Translations under genes and position numbers: made by a program
The notes under the pieces: generated by a model
What the model was told of the DNA's origin: nothing
Databases searched by the model: none
What the model saw: only the letters and a program-made list of their open reading frames with translations
In this document: positions 53,389 through 64,000 of the stretch, piece after piece
Position numbering within the stretch: position 1 is the first letter of the stretch
Layout: every line of letters starts with the position of its first letter
From: Rhopalosiphum padi
Lineage: Eukaryota; Arthropoda; Insecta; Hemiptera; Aphididae
Reading direction: 5' to 3'
Length of the DNA stretch: 64,000 nucleotides
Assembly: GCF_020882245.1 (NCBI RefSeq)
Contig: NC_083597.1
Span: 23,600,652-23,664,651, forward strand

Positions 53389-56300
53389 TCAGTCACTTGA
53401 TGAATCAGACTCTCTACGTTTAGATACTGCGAACAAAAATAATATATATTAATTTATTTCATGTATTCATTTTTAACTAATATATTAATCTACTCACAGT
53501 CATTTATAACTCTTCTGTTATTATATGACTTCGTATTTTTTTGTTTTGGTATAGCACCACCAGATGGATTTAGGTATACAGGGGAATTATGAATTGCAGA
53601 AGTCTGCTCTGAATGATTTAATCTTGAACTTTTGAAAAAATAAATTATTAGATAAAATACACATTATGTTAATGTTAAGAGACACCATGAAATATTTCAG
53701 TTAGTTGACCTTATTTTAAAATAGGGTTTTTGAGGAATAAAAACGAATAGTGAAATATACATTTTCAGACAAATTTCAAATTTTTAACCCGGTTCGTGCA
53801 TACAACATGGGCAATACAACTTACATTCTTTTTTTTATAGAACACCATTTTTTTCTACAGATTTGTATAAAGTTTATTATAAACGAAAAATTTGTTTCCA
53901 TGATTTACTCTCATTTTGGTCATTCATTCATAATCGGGTAAGTTGATTATAGTTAAAATTTTGTTAAAAACAGATTATTCGTAAATATCAAATTTAATTT
54001 GCCTTTTTTGTACCTAATTAAAAAGAAACTTCTTAAACAAAAAAAAAAAAATACTAAACTCAATGGTGTTGCCATCTCAATAAAAGTAAGTTATATTGGG
54101 CACCAAAAGAGTTAGAAATTTAAAATTTGTCTAAAAATATGTATTTTGATACTTTAAATTCCCTCAAAATCCCATTTAAATACAAGGTCGTCCAACTGAA
54201 ATATTTAATAATACACTAACACGAACACACTGAATTCCTTATTAACATAATCTAAGTTACATTAGCATTTATACAAATATTGACAATGATAATTTAATTT
54301 GTTCGGTTATGCTATTAAATTGTAAAATTAGCTATTACATTTCTTTTAAATAATTTATCTATTATACACAAATAATATAACATTTACATAAATGGTATCA
54401 TTATTTATTTATTGTAATAAAATTTATAAAAACCTTTAACATTATTTACCATAAAATAAACAATTTATCAACTTAATGAATTTTACTGTTATTCAAAAAA
54501 GTCAATCAATTATTTCTTTAATTCATTTAAAATAATTAATAATATCATAGCTAAAAAATGAATTATTAATTTAAATAAGTCATATTCAAACAAATTTTAT
54601 TGGTTATTTTTTTAACAGGTTAGCTATTTATAATGTTTGAATATATTTGTTGTGACGCTGAAAAAATTGGGATTTTAAGAATGAAATTGAAAAATAAAAA
54701 TGTCAGAACGACTTGAATATACATATGAAATAATACTTGTGGGAGATGGTAACAAAAAACCAATAGTTTAATCGTAACGCTGACCAAAGACCAAATTGTA
54801 GAGCATTAATAAGTATTAATAAATAAGGTAAATTACATAATTTGGCATCATCTGCAGTGAACATATTCCATCAATAATAATATAATTATTAAGTTTTAGA
54901 AACAAAATATAAAATAAATAAGATATGATAAGATATATTATAACTTATCAGGGATTTGATTATAATAACTTACTTGGATATAAACTGCACATAATTGTTC
55001 CGAGCAGAGTTGTTCGCATAACGATTATCCATAGGTATGTTTGATCTACTTGGATTTTGTCTATTCAGTTTAACCCGTGGTAGCATCTGTCTCATTTGTG
55101 GGTCATATATTGAAGATGCCGAAGATTGAGCATTAGCATCACAGTTTCTCAATGTCAATGTTCTATGAGATAGATTATCTGGAGCTGAAATAGAGTTAAA
55201 ATTAAGAACTCTGATATTGGACATGAAAATACGTATACATAACAAAATTTTATAAGACTATTAAGTATTATTTCTATAATACTTGGATTTTTCTGGTGCC
55301 ATATTGATCATGTCTGGTAAATGTCTTTTAGTCTTATATTACAATTAATTTGTTCTGTGGTATGGTCTATAGCAGTGGTCGGCTACCGATAGCCTGCGCC
55401 GCCATTGTATACTGCCCGCTTTAAATTTTAGAACAATAATATTTTTTTAAATTTATATCATTATTTCAAAGTTTTAGACAGTATTTTTTCATAGAAAATA
55501 ATTTAAGAATGTAAAATTTTTATTTTTATCTGGCCTACAAACTCTTTTTAATTCTTGAATATGGCCCGAGAGTCCAAAAAGGTTGCCGACCACTAGTCTA
55601 TAGCAGAGGTTCTTAACCAGGATGCCGCAAATTTATTTGAAAAATAAAGCAATGTGAGTAATAAAACAGACTATAGACTATAGTATAAAACCTATTGTAC
55701 AGTATAATATGTGTGTGTTACTTTTGTTTATACTCAGGCACTTAGCTAAATAAAACGGAAGTTGCAGAATATAAATACACAATATATAACTAATGTATTC
55801 AGTTTAGAGTATAGATCATAAGATGCCTACGGATTTTAGAAAATAACTAAGGATGCCGGAGTCAAAAAAAGTTGGGAACCTCTGGTCTACAGTAACAGCT
55901 TAGTTCCTGGATCAATTGACACACTGATGTTACTATAGTATGTCAATAATTTATTTTGTGCATGTAGACTGAGCTATGAACCGTTGCCAAACCAAATGTG
56001 AATCGAGTACCTACCCAGTCTCAGTGGGAATAATATTCAATTTTGTGAGACAGACTATACGTAACATAGCCTTTTAAACTTTAAACATCAATACTAGATG
56101 TAAGGGTTCAAGAAAGATACTACATAGATACAGTAAAAAACAAACCAACTCTAAGAAAAGCAATATCTCTGGTGAATCTTGATAATAATTTATTATAACA
56201 TATTTCTATATAATATATTTTAATGTAACAATTGTAAACATCTATTATTTAAAATTAAATATTATAAATAAAAATAATCCGACTGTAAACCGGCATTTAA

Positions 56301-59300
56301 ATTGTATCTAGCAAAAGTGGAACTCTATATATTTACTAGTTAGAAAAGGAAATCATCTTTAAAGCTTATAATTTAGATTTATTTTATAAGACTATTTAAA
56401 TTCTAATAAATACTAATCAATAGATAAATCCTGATACATGATAAAAGACACTGAAATTTTACTATACCAGAACATATTAATTAAGTGCAATAATATATTA
56501 CCATCATTACCAGATGTTGGTTTCAATAAATTACGCTGAGTTTCAAGTAAGTTTACTGATTTTGGGAACTTTGTATTCATATTAATAAGTTGCTGTGGAT
56601 ATACATCTTTATCAAAATTATTTATCACAGGTAAATCCAAATGTAATTTTTCACATCTCCACTAGAAAAACCATTTTATTAATTAAAATATTTTACTACA
56701 AATGGAGCTAATTAAATTAAAAATGTTAATATGAGTACTTAAAAAATTATTTTGTTACTCCAATGTCTCATTTAAATATTAGTATAACTACAAAATAATT
56801 ACTTGATGGTTTAAAAACTTCTTAATAGAGATTAATTTTTCACAAAATTCACAAGGTAATTTTTCAACATTGATTTTTTCACTATCATCTTCATCTTCTG
56901 AACTTAAACTCAATGTATTCAAATTCAGCTCACTGTCGCCACTGCTGCTGGAGGTATCCAAGTCATTAGGTGGAGTTGGAAACATATCATTCTCGTCGTT
57001 GGTATTTTTATTATTTGTATGCAAAACATTATGAAATGTTGCCAAATCAGGACGACATCCAGTCTACAAAATATCAATTGAAAAATAATTACACTTACTA
57101 TGCAAAGAACATTATAATGTAACTTACTTCATGCAAAACAAGATTTTCTGAGTCAATCATTTCCAGACAAAACTCGCATGGTAGTTTAACACTATTAAAT
57201 GCATCGGAAAAATTGTTGTATTCATTTGTTAAATGATTATTGATATTTGCAGAATGGTTATTAGGAATTGAATAAGCACCAAGTATAGGAAATTCATCAT
57301 CGTCATCATCTAGATCTAGTAAAAGAAAATCGTTTTAATTCTAATAATTGAAATAAATAATTTAAAATATAATAACATATTGATATTTATGTAAAACTAA
57401 TACATTTGATCAAATATTCAAATGTATACATTTTGCTTATGAATAAACCAAATTTTTACATAATATGAAATGACAAAGATATAATACAATATTAACTATC
57501 AAAAATAAATAATTCTAACTTAAAAAAAAAAAATTAGAATTATCAAATTTATATAAATTGTGACCAATAAAATCAATAATATAAATTCTTTGAAAATAAA
57601 CAAAAACGTTATTTTTATCAAAATTTTGAATCATTAATAAAAAAAATAAGTAAAAGATTACCACTTGGTGTGTCTACTATTGGCATATTTTTTTTTGGAT
57701 CTTTGTGTGTATTATCATTATTGCTGTGAGTATTAATTTGAGGTTGATCATTGTTGCGTTTGACTGGTGGCGTAACCCTATGATTAGTCATGGCTGGCTC
57801 ATGTAGTCTCAATGTGGGCATGCTAGTAGTTCTTGTTGTTGGTCTTGCAGTTACTGCAATGTTTGGCACTTTTTTTATTAATGGTGGATATGCAGCCAAA
57901 CTGCCTGGACTGTCATCTAGTACTGGTTTGGCAACTATAGTCAAAAGTATAGAAAATATCAAATCAAATATCCAATACCGCATAATGTTTCTTACTATTA
58001 AGTAATTCTTTGCGTTCGTGGGACTCCTGATGTACAGCCAAATATTTCAGCATTATAAATTGTCCACAACTTTTACACCGTTCTGTACGACTACTACACA
58101 TATCTATATGTGCAGGTAACGAGAAAGCTTCCATATCAATCTCACAATATTTACATGTTTGCATACGGTGACAACAATCATTTAACTAATTAACGTAACA
58201 TATGTCAATACCAAAATTTAAAAATAACATAAAAATAACATACTTTATGTGATTCTAAATCCATTGCTTCAAGTTTTTCAGAACAAGCATTGCATAAAAT
58301 AATCGAGTGCATAGTTTTTTGATGCTCTTCATACTCTGAAGTTAAGAACGGTTCATCACATTTCATGCAAAGCTTCAGGTTACGGTGACAGTATGCAGTG
58401 TGCATTACATGGTTAACAAGTGGAATATTTCTTCGGCTAAAACAATAAAAATATATTTTATGATCATAAAATATATAATTATTTGATAACAAAGAGCGTG
58501 ATATTAATAAACATTAGATTAGTATATAATATATAGTTGAATAAATCCATGTAAATTGAGTGTGTATATATTTATATGTGTTATTGAAACTATCAAAAAC
58601 CTAAAATAATGGTTAATAATCACAAAATTATTAAACAGGTATGTTTATTGTACTACTTTAATTTATTTTATACACAAGCAAAAATAAAAAGAAAAATATT
58701 ACATAAAACTAGGAAATTAACTATCAATACAATTTATAATACAAAAATCAATACTATAGCTAATGGGTGGGCAAATGGTGTACATGGCTATAAAATATAT
58801 GTTTTCTAATTTATCTCCAAAGAATGTACAAAGAAAAAAAATCTACCTCCATACAATTTTGCCCAACAAAATATTGATATATTTTCTTTGAAATAATTTT
58901 GTGTGATGTGATATATATAAGAAAAATCTTGATTTTTATCATAAATATATTTATAATACCTATTACCTCAGAAATCATTTGTATGGATAGGAGGGTAGCA
59001 GAATAAACAAAATAAAGGTATAGAAATGAGTGTTTTAAAATCCATTGCATGCAAAAACTACAGGACAGTTATTAGTATTGACTTTAAAGCTATCTAACAA
59101 CAATAATACATAAAAAATATAGATAGTATAATAAAAGCATTATTTATATATTTATATATATATAATAAAACAATATTAAATACTATGAGTAATAAAGCAA
59201 TTACAATGGACCAAACATCAAACTTTATAATGATTACCAAATAAGACAGAGATTACTTAGAAATCACAAAAATGTATTATTATCATTCAGTAAGTCTCGA

Positions 59301-60888
59301 TGTCAACGAGAGTACCAACAAAATAATTTAATACTTGATAATTGAATACATAGATACTAATTTTGGTGCAAATTACTAACACTATTTTCTATTACTATGA
59401 TGTAAAATAAAAGGAAGAAAATTTACATTATTTACAGTTTTATACTTAAGCTTATACTATTGATATATTATTTATTTTATTATAATTTCCTCGATAGATT
59501 CTATCATATGAATATATAAATTCAATAATTCCAAATTTATTACAGTATAATAAAAACGTATTATATAATCTTAATGAACATTAGAAGGTGTAAGTGAATA
59601 ATAAACAATCACGATTAATGATTATAACATCAATATGGAATAGATTATCTAGAATACTCATTTGCAGTAGGTACTTAGCACTTGCAATCTTTAATGCACA
59701 AGAGAATAGTACTTACATTCAGTAACTATCAGGTGTTATTAAATCTTAAAATATTTTTAGTTATTTTATCACAATCACACATATTTTGGAGTATGTAAGA
59801 TATAAATCAATGGTAAGTACAGCAGATCATCATAACTAGGAACCAAACTATCAAAAACGTTTTTTGCTTATATTATTTATAATTTATAATAAAATATGAA
59901 TACATTTTTTTTTCATAAATTATCAATTGTTTACTGCAAAACAAATGGTTAACTTTTATGATTAAATATGGTGAACTATTTAAGTACAAGGTTCAAATAG
60001 TAAAATGTATAAGTAACTAGTGACAATGGTTGAATGGTGCATAATAAGTAAAATTATTTTATTATTATTAATAATAATAATTTACTATACTCAGAATTTT
60101 GTTACAATCCATTTAATTTATATTCTTACCAAATTCTTAAAATTTAAAAAATTTTCTACAAATTTAATTCTACCTCTTTGCCCATAAAGTTAAGTCAGAT
60201 ATACTACTTAAATAAGTAAATATAAAAAAAATTGCCCATGTAACCAATTAAAAGCTCAATTATTGTCAGTATTCAATGATAATATTCAATTGGATTATTT
60301 TCAGATTAATATAAGCTCTTTAAGTATCAATAATTTTATATATACTTATATTTAGCTTAGGTATTTGAAATATTTGCTTTTTGGATTAAAATTCAATGAT
60401 ATAGGTACCAATATTACATGTAAAAAAACAACTAAATAATAATAATTTGTAACTATCCTTATTAATTATGCACTGAGAGTCAAAATTTTAAATAAAGATA
60501 TAGCAAAAAGCATTTATATATTTATATAAGTTAAGGTTAAAACTTTGAAATTATAAATTAACATTGGAATAAAACATTTTTTATTAGTTTCAATATGATT
60601 ACTTCCTATTGGAATTGCATGGAAGTATTGTGTATATAGTATATGTTAGCAGAACGGTCGTTGGTAAAATAATCATACTATAACTGTTAAAACCATACAC
60701 AAAATTGTAATGGGTCACATATATCAAGACTAAATTATAACAGAACCAATTATTAATATTTATCTAGTAATTTCGGTTTTGATGAGTGTAAGTGGTAAAA
60801 TAAAACTGTTGATCAAGTAGGTATTGTATATTGAAGCTTACCAGTTGAAACAATATTTGGTATCTTCTTCGTTTACGTTTGGGTTCAT
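53389..60888 (-). CDS. TRAFD1: TRAF-type zinc finger domain-containing protein 1 (FLN29) homologue
   Basis: Coding exons (minus strand): 60842-60888, 58244-58436, 57996-58185, 57662-57934, 57128-57315, 56803-57063, 56502-56661, 54974-55184, 53498-53628, 53389-53426. All are GT-AG and phase-consistent, giving 563 residues (human TRAFD1 is about 580). It starts MNPNVNEEDTKYCFNCRRNI. Residues 13-130 hold serial Cys/His fingers (CxxC...H...C units, including CxxCDEPFLTSEYEEH and RTERCKSC), the TRAFD1 N-terminal array. Two LPCEFC fingers follow: C281, C284, H296, C300 and C368, C371, H383, C387, each completed across an exon junction. Acidic and Asn/Ser-rich linkers separate them, and the tail is serine-rich. 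In vertebrates the protein is a negative regulator of TRAF6/TLR signalling (known); its role here is inferred. Exon 7 has an alternative donor 9 bases earlier (56511) and exon 9 an alternative acceptor 6 bases in (53622), both in frame. Confidence 0.92.
55373..55595. mobile_element. 223-bp hAT-type MITE (element A of a tandem pair)
   Basis: The left end cagtggtcggctacc and the reverse complement of the right end (tagtggtcggcaacc) form a terminal inverted repeat with two mismatches in 15. It is flanked on both sides by the identical 8-mer gtctatag (55365-55372 and 55596-55603), a perfect hAT-length duplication. The interior is non-coding. It lies in the intron between exons 7 and 8 of the TRAFD1-like gene. 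Confidence 0.85.
55604..55884. mobile_element. 281-bp hAT-type MITE (element B, adjacent to A)
   Basis: It begins cagaggttcttaacc and ends gttgggaacctctg, an imperfect inverted repeat with the CAGAGGTTC terminus common in hAT MITEs. It is flanked by gtctatag (55596-55603, shared with element A) and gtctacag (55885-55892, 7 of 8 matching). Its sequence differs from element A, so this is a second family inserted at the same target. Confidence 0.8.
58437..60841 (-). other. 2.4-kb first coding intron of the TRAFD1-like gene
   Basis: Bounded by a GTAAGC donor (minus strand, at 60841) and a TTGTTTTAG acceptor ending at 58437. It is AT-rich with no nested gene; the 66- and 79-codon frames at 58.6-59.05 kb are low-complexity. 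No clear transposon ends were found. Confidence 0.7.
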
Positions 60889-61009
60889 TTTGAAGTCGTC
60901 CTGGTACTGTCTTACCGGCCAATTCCGCCGTTATCAATGATAATTTAATCGATCGTAATTGAAATATTGAATATTTAAAGTGCACATTACATACAAACAA
61001 GCATTTTTT
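60889..61009 (-). promoter_or_regulatory. 5' leader of the TRAFD1-like mRNA with short upstream ORFs
   Basis: Reading on the minus strand from the likely acceptor (atttgtag, ending 61010), at least two short ATG-initiated frames precede the main ATG at 60888. One has five codons (ATG CTT GTT TGT ATG TAA); a longer one starts ATG TGC ACT and stops after 17 codons. Such upstream ORFs can lower translation of the main frame; that effect is inferred. Confidence 0.35.
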
Positions 61010-61160
61010 CTACAAATCACACTTCAGTAATTCAGTCGCTTTACTGTTTACCTAAAATTTTATACATATATTACATTTTTGATAAGGAACTAAAGGAACT
61101 AGTGGACATAATTACAATAGATAAGAATAAGTAAAACACAACGCCGTGTTGAGTACTTAC

Positions 61161-61250
61161 CGACTTCTGTACGGCATACAGGTTAGGCTGCTATAGACGG
61201 TTAGCTCATTGACAACAGTTGAACAGTAGGTAGTCAGTAGTCACACAAGA
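61161..61250 (-). other. Probable non-coding first exon of the TRAFD1-like gene
   Basis: A strong GTAAGT donor (minus strand, 61155-61160) follows a GC-richer stretch with no long frame. About 145 bases further on is the acceptor at 61010 that opens the exon carrying the start codon. The transcription start is not defined, so the upper limit is approximate. The promoter presumably lies just beyond, near 61.25-61.35 kb. Confidence 0.4.
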
Positions 61251-61999
61251 CACACGAAAATATTATTAGAATTTAGAATGTCTATATATTTTTATTTTTT
61301 TATTTTTTAATATCTTTTATGATCCTATTAATAGCCAATAGGTACATTGGGCATTTAGGCTGTGTAAATGACTTCGTAATTTGCGATGCCGGTTATAATT
61401 GTAAATGTTTTACAGATTCACACGTATTAAATGTAAAATATATATTATTTAGTTATTGTTATTGACTCACCATAATGTAAAAATACAAAATCGATGTTTC
61501 CATGAGATTTCGGTAGAGCTAGAGCGGTGCATACTGAGATTAAAACATGAAAAGCCTGTATTTCTTATAACTGTTCTGTGTTATTACAGTTTATAGTCTT
61601 ATAGACTTACTAGTTCTGTATAGTCCTATAGTATGGAAATTCTGTGATTATATTAGTATTACCACGAATTAATATGAATAAATTATCAATGATCAAATAC
61701 TTTAAAGTATTTAAGTATCTAATAATACTATAGAATACAGATTACAGATACCACCGAACAACTATTATAATATAATAATATTAACACGAATACCAGTGAA
61801 ATAACTAAAAAGACGTGCCCACGTGTACTGTCTCATTTGTATCTTACTAACGCATAAATTGCAAATTTTACGTACAAAAAAATCCATTTTTTACAATTAT
61901 TTTTTAATACTAGAACGAATTAACTTATTATAAAATTTAAAGGTAAGAAAATTAACCAGGACATAGAGCAGTCTTTTTTTTTAAATTTTAATTTTTAAA

Positions 62000-62063
62000 G
62001 CAAATTATGAGCATTTAAAAATTGTAAATTTGTACTAAAATGTCTAAAATGCTCATAACTTGC
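62000..62063. repeat. Short foldback repeat
   Basis: The arms gcaaattatgagcattt (62000-62016) and aaatgctcataacttgc (62047-62063) are reverse complements with one mismatch in 17 bases, separated by 30 bases. Probably a fragment of a dispersed foldback element. Confidence 0.5.
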
Positions 62064-63550
62064 GAAAAAAAATAAATTATCAAAAAAAAAAACTACGTGA
62101 GGAATAAGATAATAATATGCTTTTTAATTTAACCTCTAAATTTGATCATAGATTATAATCACTAATATAAAAAATAATAAGTTAAAATTAAGGATTCTTA
62201 AAGTCTTGTATTAGTTAGACGAAGTCAAAATACCTATTTTTATTGCACTTAAACTTGTAACTAGGCTCCATAATTGATCGATGATAATAATTATTATGTA
62301 TTAGTAATTACTAATATTAGTATAATACAACCGTAATTATTCGTAAGTCACCAATCAGCGACTTAATTTCAGAATAATTGAGCATTTGAGCGTGGAATAA
62401 AATAAAATAATTTACTATACATCAAAGCCGATGATCTCTTCGTTTACAAAATACTCATATTAAAAATTATTTACACATTTCTCATCGCAAAATATAAATA
62501 AGTAATACGTATATCCGTTTTTTCTTTGATACAAGGTTAGAATCAATATTGCAGTTTGGCTCGCGTTTTTTAAAAATTTTTACCTCCAAAATCTTGGTTA
62601 ATTAACATTAGTTTTAAAAAATATGGTGCTAACATGCAAATATTTACACAAGTCAAGTTTGACAAGTATAGACGCTCCCTATGCATATACCGGCTCCGGT
62701 GAAATTTATTTACAAAACTAGTAAGTAGTAACTACACAAATACTGTATAATATTCATATTATATATAAATTTTAAAAAAAGTATAAAATATTTTATCTTG
62801 TCTAAACTAAATTTAATTTTTTTAATGAAAATAGGTCATTATTTTACGAGATTCTTAATTTTATAAAACCAGCACTTCCTTTTGACCAACAACCACTGAA
62901 ACAAGTAGTGAAACAAGTTAAAAGTTGTAACTATTAGTAAGTACCTACACTTTTTTTTAACATGATGTGTGTACGGGGAGAATGAAAAATGTACTGGGAT
63001 AATAACAATAATTTAATGAAAATGAATAACTTTCAATAAACAGTAATAAAATTCAATAAAATGCTGTTTGTACGAATTTATACGACCTGCTATTATATTG
63101 TAGTATATGCCTAATGCCTGCCATTGATTATAGAATATACTAAAATAGTGTACTGGTACACATATATTATTACATTCCTTTATTTTATAAACAATTATCA
63201 TAATTATTTTAAAATTTATTTTAAAATATGATGCAGATTTGATTATCTTTTAAAAAACCCTAATCGCCTGATAAGTAATAATTAAGTCTTCTCATTGAGT
63301 AGGCACAAATCACAATAGTCACATAATATATAAACCATAAATGCAACCTATACAAATTCCTTTCTATACAGAAAATATTTAGTAATCGTAAATCGTGATT
63401 TTTGTTCGTTCCTAGTATTTTTTTCTTAATTTATTTGATTTTCATGATATCTAATAATTAATTTAAAATGAAAGGGATAAAAAATAAACCGGAACCCGCG
63501 ACTGAAATAAATGTAATCCAATTACAACAGTTATATAACCATTAACCCTG

Positions 63551-63697
63551 CAATGACGTAGATAAGAAATATTTTCGGAGGGGGTTTTGGTTTAGGTCTA
63601 TATTAATACTATAAAACATTAAAATTATAAATATGAATTATTTATTTTTAATTTTGAGGGATACGTGAACACCCAACCCCCCTTACCTACGCCTATG
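63551..63697. mobile_element. Decayed MITE-like inverted repeat
   Basis: The left end caatgacgtagataag and the reverse complement of the right end (cataggcgtaggtaag) match at 12 of 16 bases. G-rich and C-rich tracts sit symmetrically inside (cggagggggttttgg and cacccaaccccccttacc). CATAGGCGTAG-type ends with G tracts recur in aphid DNA as far as I recall. The target duplication is unclear. Confidence 0.35.
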
Positions 63698-64000
63698 AAA
63701 TAGGGTCCTCAAATGCATAGGGATTGAGCCCAAGAGGTTTAAGAACAAAGAGTGCTTCATACTTTCATAATTCATAGTTTTATGTATAAAATTGTATCTA
63801 TTAATTATTATATATTTTAATTATCAGTAATATTTGTAATTTGTATGTTTGGATGACACACGGTGTGTAGTTATTGTATCCACACACGTGTTTACTGCTC
63901 GTATACGTGTGTATATAGAATACCTATAGATTATTTCACGCATCGACACTCGTCACTCAGTATAGCAGTTCGTTTTTATAACTATACTAACTATACTAAA

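Larger units (their letters stand above)
61260..64000. other. AT-rich intergenic DNA upstream of the TRAFD1-like gene
   Basis: No gene recognised on either strand; the 62-codon minus-strand frame at 63.0-63.2 kb shows no similarity. Two inverted-repeat structures are listed separately. A CpG-richer tail near 63.85-63.98 kb (ttcacgcatcgacactcgtc) may approach another feature beyond the window. Confidence 0.45.

Noticed and set aside
57618..57983. 121-codon minus-strand frame as a separate membrane or secreted protein (hydrophobic start)
   Set aside because: The hydrophobic start is translated intron. The region 57662-57934 is exon 4 of the TRAFD1-like gene, with splice sites and phases that fit.
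57790..58005. 71-codon plus-strand frame
   Set aside because: Antisense shadow of TRAFD1-like exons 3 and 4.
60764..61000. 78-codon minus-strand frame with KRKRRR motif
   Set aside because: Different frame from the one continuing into the zinc-finger exons. The frame starting MNPNVNEEDTKYCFN joins exon 2 with correct phase, so this one is a shadow.

Overview
This is an AT-rich (roughly 70-75% A+T by eye) eukaryotic nuclear window with long introns, GT-AG splice junctions and many decayed short DNA transposons. The base composition, the frequent taggtacctacct-type runs and the transposon types point to a hemipteran insect, most likely an aphid. That placement is an inference from style and gene content, not a proof. 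No bacterial, organellar, tRNA, rRNA or CRISPR feature was seen.

Three protein-coding genes are supported by spliced reading frames. (1) Positions 21796-35345, + strand: the last five coding exons of a procollagen galactosyltransferase (GLT25/COLGALT family). They end in KEDL, an ER-retention-like tail. The N-terminal part lies upstream, probably outside the window. (2) Positions 50364-52051, + strand: three exons giving a 400-residue protein with a basic N-terminus, a predicted coiled coil and a helical C-terminal half. It resembles the FAM178/SLF2 (CANIN-domain) family that recruits the SMC5/6 complex, but the assignment is tentative. (3) Positions 53389-60888, - strand: ten coding exons giving a 563-residue TRAFD1 (FLN29)-like zinc-finger protein, plus a probable non-coding first exon near 61.2 kb. 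Genes 2 and 3 converge tail to tail with about 1.3 kb between their stop codons.

Layout: 1-21795 is AT-rich DNA with no recognised exon, probably intron of gene 1 or intergenic, holding a few GC-richer islands and MITE relics. 21796-35345 is gene 1, with a 10.4-kb intron that contains a pogo-like mini-element, a perfect 30-bp palindrome and a short tandem duplication. 35346-50363 is intergenic, with a probable LTR (about 46.11-46.59 kb), a hAT-type MITE with an 8-bp target duplication (47718-47898), an unexplained GC-rich patch (47.9-48.2 kb) and a decayed hAT-like end. 50364-61250 is the convergent gene pair. Intron 7 of the TRAFD1-like gene carries two different hAT-type MITEs back to back, sharing one target-site duplication. 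61250-64000 is AT-rich intergenic DNA with inverted-repeat relics.

The three genes have no evident functional link (ER collagen glycosylation, genome maintenance, innate-immune regulation). I found no convincing new multi-gene system. The most distinctive structure is the triple 8-bp target duplication around the paired MITEs at 55365-55892.
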